Positions 60,950-64,000 of a stretch of DNA of 64,000 nucleotides are shown piece after piece. This DNA comes from Pithys albifrons albifrons (taxonomy: Eukaryota; Chordata; Aves; Passeriformes; Thamnophilidae): contig NC_092479.1 of assembly GCF_047495875.1 (NCBI RefSeq), positions 9,570,806-9,634,805 on the forward strand. Reading direction: 5' to 3'. Under the pieces are notes generated by a model. It did not search any database. It was not told the origin of the DNA and worked only from the letters and a program-made list of their open reading frames with translations. The translations under genes and the position numbers were made by a program. How positions within the stretch are numbered: the first letter of the stretch is position 1; every line of letters starts with the position of its first letter.

Positions 60950-63440
60950 TCCGGGAAAGTGCCATTTTTCAGCCCAGAATTCTGGACGGACGAAGATTCC
61001 TGACAGGAAAAAAGGGCCAGGACAGAAAGCCATTGCTCCTTTTCTAGGGTCAATAGGGCCCCATCATTGGCACCTGAGAGCCAAAGGCTGCCGCCTTTTC
61101 CCTGGGCGCAAAGCTCGACGGCGCGGGCCACGTGCAGGTCCGGGAAAGTGCCATTTTTCAGCCCAGAATTCCGGACGGACGAATATTGCTGCCGGGAAAA
61201 AAGGGCCAGGACAGAAAGCGATTGCTCCTTTTCTAGGGTCAATAGGGCCCCATCATTGGCACCGGAGAGCCAAAGGCTGCCGCCTTTTCCCTGGGCGCAA
61301 AGCTCGACGGCGCGGGCCACGTGCAGGTCCGGGAACGTGCCATTTTTCAGCCCAGAATTCCGGACGGACGAAGATTGCTGCCGGGAAAAAAGGGCCAGGA
61401 CAGAAAGCCATTGCTCCTTTTCTAGGGTCAATAGGGCCCCATCATTGGCACCTGAGAGCCAAAGGCTGCCGCCTTTTCCCTGGGCGCAAAGCTCGACGGC
61501 GCGGGCCACGTGCAGGTCCGGGAAAGTGCCATTTTTCAGCCCAGAATTCCGGACGGACGAAGATTGCTGCCAGGAAAAAAGGGCCAGGACAGAAAGCCAT
61601 TGCTCCTTTTCTAGGGTCAATAGGGCCCCATCATTGGCACCTGAGAGCCAAAGGCTGCCGCCTTTTCCCTGGGCGCAAAGCTCGACGGCGCGGGCCACGT
61701 GCAGGTCCGGGAAAGTGCCATTTTTCAGCCCAGAATTCCGGACGGACGAAGATTGCTGCCAGGAAAAAAGGGCCAGGACAGAAAGCCATTGCTCCTTTTC
61801 TAGGGTCAATAGGGCCCCATCGTTGGCACCTGAGAGCCAAAGGCTGCCGCCTTTTCCCTGGGCGCAAAGCTCGACGGCGCGTGCCACGTGCAGGTCCGGG
61901 AAAGTGCCATTTTTCAGCCCAGAATTCCGGACGGACGAAGATTCCTGCCAGGAAAAAAGGGCCAGGACAGAAAGCCATTGCTCCTTTTCTAGGGTCAATA
62001 GGGCCCCATCATTGGCACCTGAGAGCCAAAGGCTGCCGCCTTTTCCCTGGGCGCAAAGCTCGACGGCGCGGGCCACGTGCAGGTCCGGGAAAGTGCCATT
62101 TTTCAGCCCAGAATTCCGGACGGACGAAGATTGCTGCCAGGAAAAAAAGGCCAGGACAGAAAGCCATTGCTCCTTTTCTAGGGTCAATAGGGCCCCATCA
62201 TTGGCACCTGAGAGCCAAAGGCTGCCGCCTTTTCCCTGGGCGCAAAGCTCGACGGCGCGGGCCACGTGCAGGTCCGGGAAAGTGCCATTTTTCAGCCCAG
62301 AATTCCGGACGGACGAAGATTGCTGCCAGGAAAAAAGGGCCAGGACAGAAAGCGATTGCTCCTTTTCTAGGGTCAATAGGGCCCCATCATTGGCACCTGA
62401 GAGCCAAAGGCTGCCGTCTTTTCCCTGGGCGCAAAGCTCGACGGCGCGGGCCACGTGCAGGTCCGGGAAAGTGCCATTTTTCAGCCTAGAATTCCGGACG
62501 GACGAAGATTGCTGCCAGGAAAAAAGGGCCAGGACAGAAAGCCATTGCTCCTTTTCTAGGGTCAATAGGGCCCCATCATTGGCACCTGAGAGCCAAAGGC
62601 TGCCGCCTTTTCCCTGGGCGCAAAGCTCGACGGCGCGGGCCACGTGCAGGTCCGGGAAAGTGCCATTTTTCAGCCCAGAATTCCGGACGGACGAAGATTG
62701 CTGCCAGGAAAAAAGGGCCAGGACAGAAAGCGATTGCTCCTTTTCTAGGGTCAATAGGGCCCCATCATTGGCACCTGAGAGCCAAAGGCTGCCGCCTTTT
62801 CCCTGGGCGCAAAGCTCGACGGCGCGGGCCACGTGCAGGTCCGGGAAAGTGCCATTTTTCAGCCCAGAATTCCGGACGGACGAAGATTCCTGCCAGGAAA
62901 AGAGGGCCAGGACAGAAAGCCATTGCTCCTTTTCTAGGGTCAATAGGGCCCCATCATTGGCACCTGAGAGCCAAAGGCTGCCGCCTTTTCCCTGGGCGCA
63001 AAGCTCGACGGCGCGGGCCACGTGCAGGTCCGGGAAAGTGCCATTTTTCAGCCCAGAATTCTGGACGGACGAAGATTCCTGCCAGGAAAAAAGGGCCAGG
63101 ACAGAAAGCCATTGCTCCTTTTCTAGGGTCAATAGGGCCCCATCATTGGCACCTGAGAGCCAAAGGCTGCCGCCTTTTCCCTGGGCGCAAAGCTCGACGG
63201 CGCGGGCCACGTGCAGGTCCGGGAAAGTGCCATTTTTCAGCCCAGAATTCCAGACGGACGAAGATTGCTGCCGGGAAAACAGGGCCAGGACAGAAAGCGA
63301 TTGCTCCTTTTCTAGGGTCAATAGGGCCCCATCATTGGCACCTGAGAGCCAAAGGCTGCCGCCTTTTCCCTGGGCGCAAAGCTCGACGGCGCGGGCCACG
63401 TGCAGGTCCGGGAAAGTGCCATTTTTCAGCCCAGAATTCC
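60950..63440 (+). repeat. 23-unit-offset duplication, copy 2
   Basis: Matches 56,600-59,060 at +4,347 bp: about 60,983, 61,181, about 61,333, 61,822 and 61,882, about 62,140, about 62,417-62,487 and 63,252-63,282. Differences: TTCCTGACAGG near 61,001 and CACCGGAGAG near 61,264 occur only here, and GCCACC near 57,880 only in copy 1. Matching stops by 63.46 kb, where this copy has CTGCCGGG and then the CCGGAATTCCGG unit. Confidence 0.86.
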
Positions 63441-63882
63441 GGACGGACGAAGATTGCTGCCGGGAAAAAAGGGCCAGGACAGAAAGCCATTGCTCCTTTT
63501 CTAGGGTCAATAGGGCCCCATCATTGGCACCTGAGAGCCAAAGGCTGCCGCCTTTTCCCTGGGCGCAAAGCTCGACGGCGCGGGCCACGTGCAGGTCCGG
63601 GAAAGTGCCATTTTTCAGCCCGGAATTCCGGACGGACAAAGATTCCTGCCAGGAAAAAAGGGCCAGGGCAGAAAGCGATTGCTCCTTTTCTAGGGTCAAT
63701 AGGGCCCCATCATTGGCACCTGAGAGCCAAAGGCTGCCGCCTTTTCCCTGGGCGCAAAGCTCGACGGCGCGGGCCACGTGCAGGTCCGGGAAAGTGCCAT
63801 TTTTCAGCCCAGAATTCCGGACGGACGAAGATTGCTGCCAGGAAAAAAGGGCCAGGACAGAAAGCCATTGCTCCTTTTCTAG

Positions 63883-64000
63883 GGTCAATAGGGCCCCATC
63901 ATTGGCACCTGAGAGCCAAAGGCTGCCGCCTTTTCCCTGGGCGCAAAGCTCGACGGCGCGGGCCACGTGCAGGTCCGGGAAAGTGCCATTTTTCAGCCCA
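63883..64000 (+). repeat. Partial unit 339, cut by the window end
   Basis: The first 118 bases of a unit, ending just before the EcoRI core, in perfect register with unit 1 (63,882 = 338 x 189). The array therefore continues past the window. Confidence 0.97.

Larger units (their letters stand above)
1..64000 (+). repeat. 189-bp satellite array, 338 complete units plus a partial one
   Basis: Head-to-tail array of one 189-bp unit filling the window, with no inverted unit and no inserted element. Repeat starts (GGTCAATAGG) occur at 1, 190, 379 and so on. The core GAATTC at 119 recurs at 9,569, 32,060 and 45,857 at exact multiples of 189, and the last unit begins at 63,883. Units differ from each other by a few substitutions only; roughly 30 positions of the unit are recurrently polymorphic. 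Base composition is about 58% GC. Both array edges lie outside the window. Known satellite biology (centromere or heterochromatin, homogenised by unequal exchange and gene conversion) is the natural reading; chromosome location and host are not shown by the sequence. Confidence 0.99.

Noticed and set aside
42353..61978. Minus-strand ATG-started frames of 115-178 codons (42,353; 42,920; 45,944; 49,724; 50,858; 51,992; 53,126; 57,284; 61,631)
   Set aside because: They exist only where A19G or T17A removes a TGA that is present in nearly every unit, and their ATG comes from the common G173C variant. They are chance read-through of the repeat on the other strand.
1..64000. CRISPR array
   Set aside because: The repeat is 189 bp with no unique spacers between copies; adjacent units are contiguous and nearly identical. 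No cas-like gene is present.
1..64000. Repeat-protein gene (TALE, ankyrin or collagen-like) with 63-residue repeats
   Set aside because: Translated repeats have low-complexity, Arg/Pro/Ser-rich composition without a recognisable fold motif, no gene start or end, and no codon-position bias in the variants I compared.
1..64000. Transposon, rRNA spacer or telomeric repeat within the array
   Set aside because: No break in the 189-bp register, no foreign sequence, no TTAGGG-type run and no tRNA or rRNA-like segment was seen.

Overview
The whole window is the inside of one satellite DNA array. A 189-bp unit is repeated head to tail, always in the same orientation, from base 1 to base 64,000: 338 complete units plus a 118-base partial unit. 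The phase at the start (EcoRI core at 119), near 9.6 kb, 32 kb, 45.9 kb and 63.6 kb is always an exact multiple of 189, so there is no net insertion or deletion within a unit. Units differ only by substitutions. The array runs off both ends, so no flank, gene, RNA gene or transposon is visible. I annotate no coding sequence. The very long open frames, up to 5,952 codons, arise because 189 is 3 x 63 and the consensus has no stop in two forward frames.

The unit is about 58% GC (53 C, 57 G) and carries 12 CpGs (observed/expected about 0.75). It has three 6-bp palindromes (GGGCCC, CACGTG, GAATTC) and four A/T runs. Length near one nucleosome repeat, array size and higher-order structure fit a eukaryotic centromeric, pericentromeric or heterochromatic satellite. 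The host cannot be named from sequence. A vertebrate with GC-rich satellites (for example on bird microchromosomes) is a low-confidence guess.

On top of the 189-bp period there is a layered history of block duplication. (1) Bases 1-~8,900 are paralogous to ~20,602-~29,690, with an offset of 109 units that becomes 110 units near 4.8/25.5 kb. (2) About 8.9-20.6 kb is rich in the TTGGTGCC and CCCTGAGC variants. (3) From 23.3 to 41.1 kb a marker substitution (C62T) returns every 16 units (3,024 bp), with blocks of 9, 15 and 22 units as length variants; two or three of the blocks share internal variant order. (4) From about 42 to 64 kb different variants dominate (TTCCTGCC, CTGCCGGG, GAAAAGAGG), with local duplications at offsets of 17, 20, 12 and 23 units. 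The mosaic fits unequal exchange in whole units plus gene conversion. I found no sign of a novel protein system; what stands out is the register, the CpG density and the recoverable duplication history.
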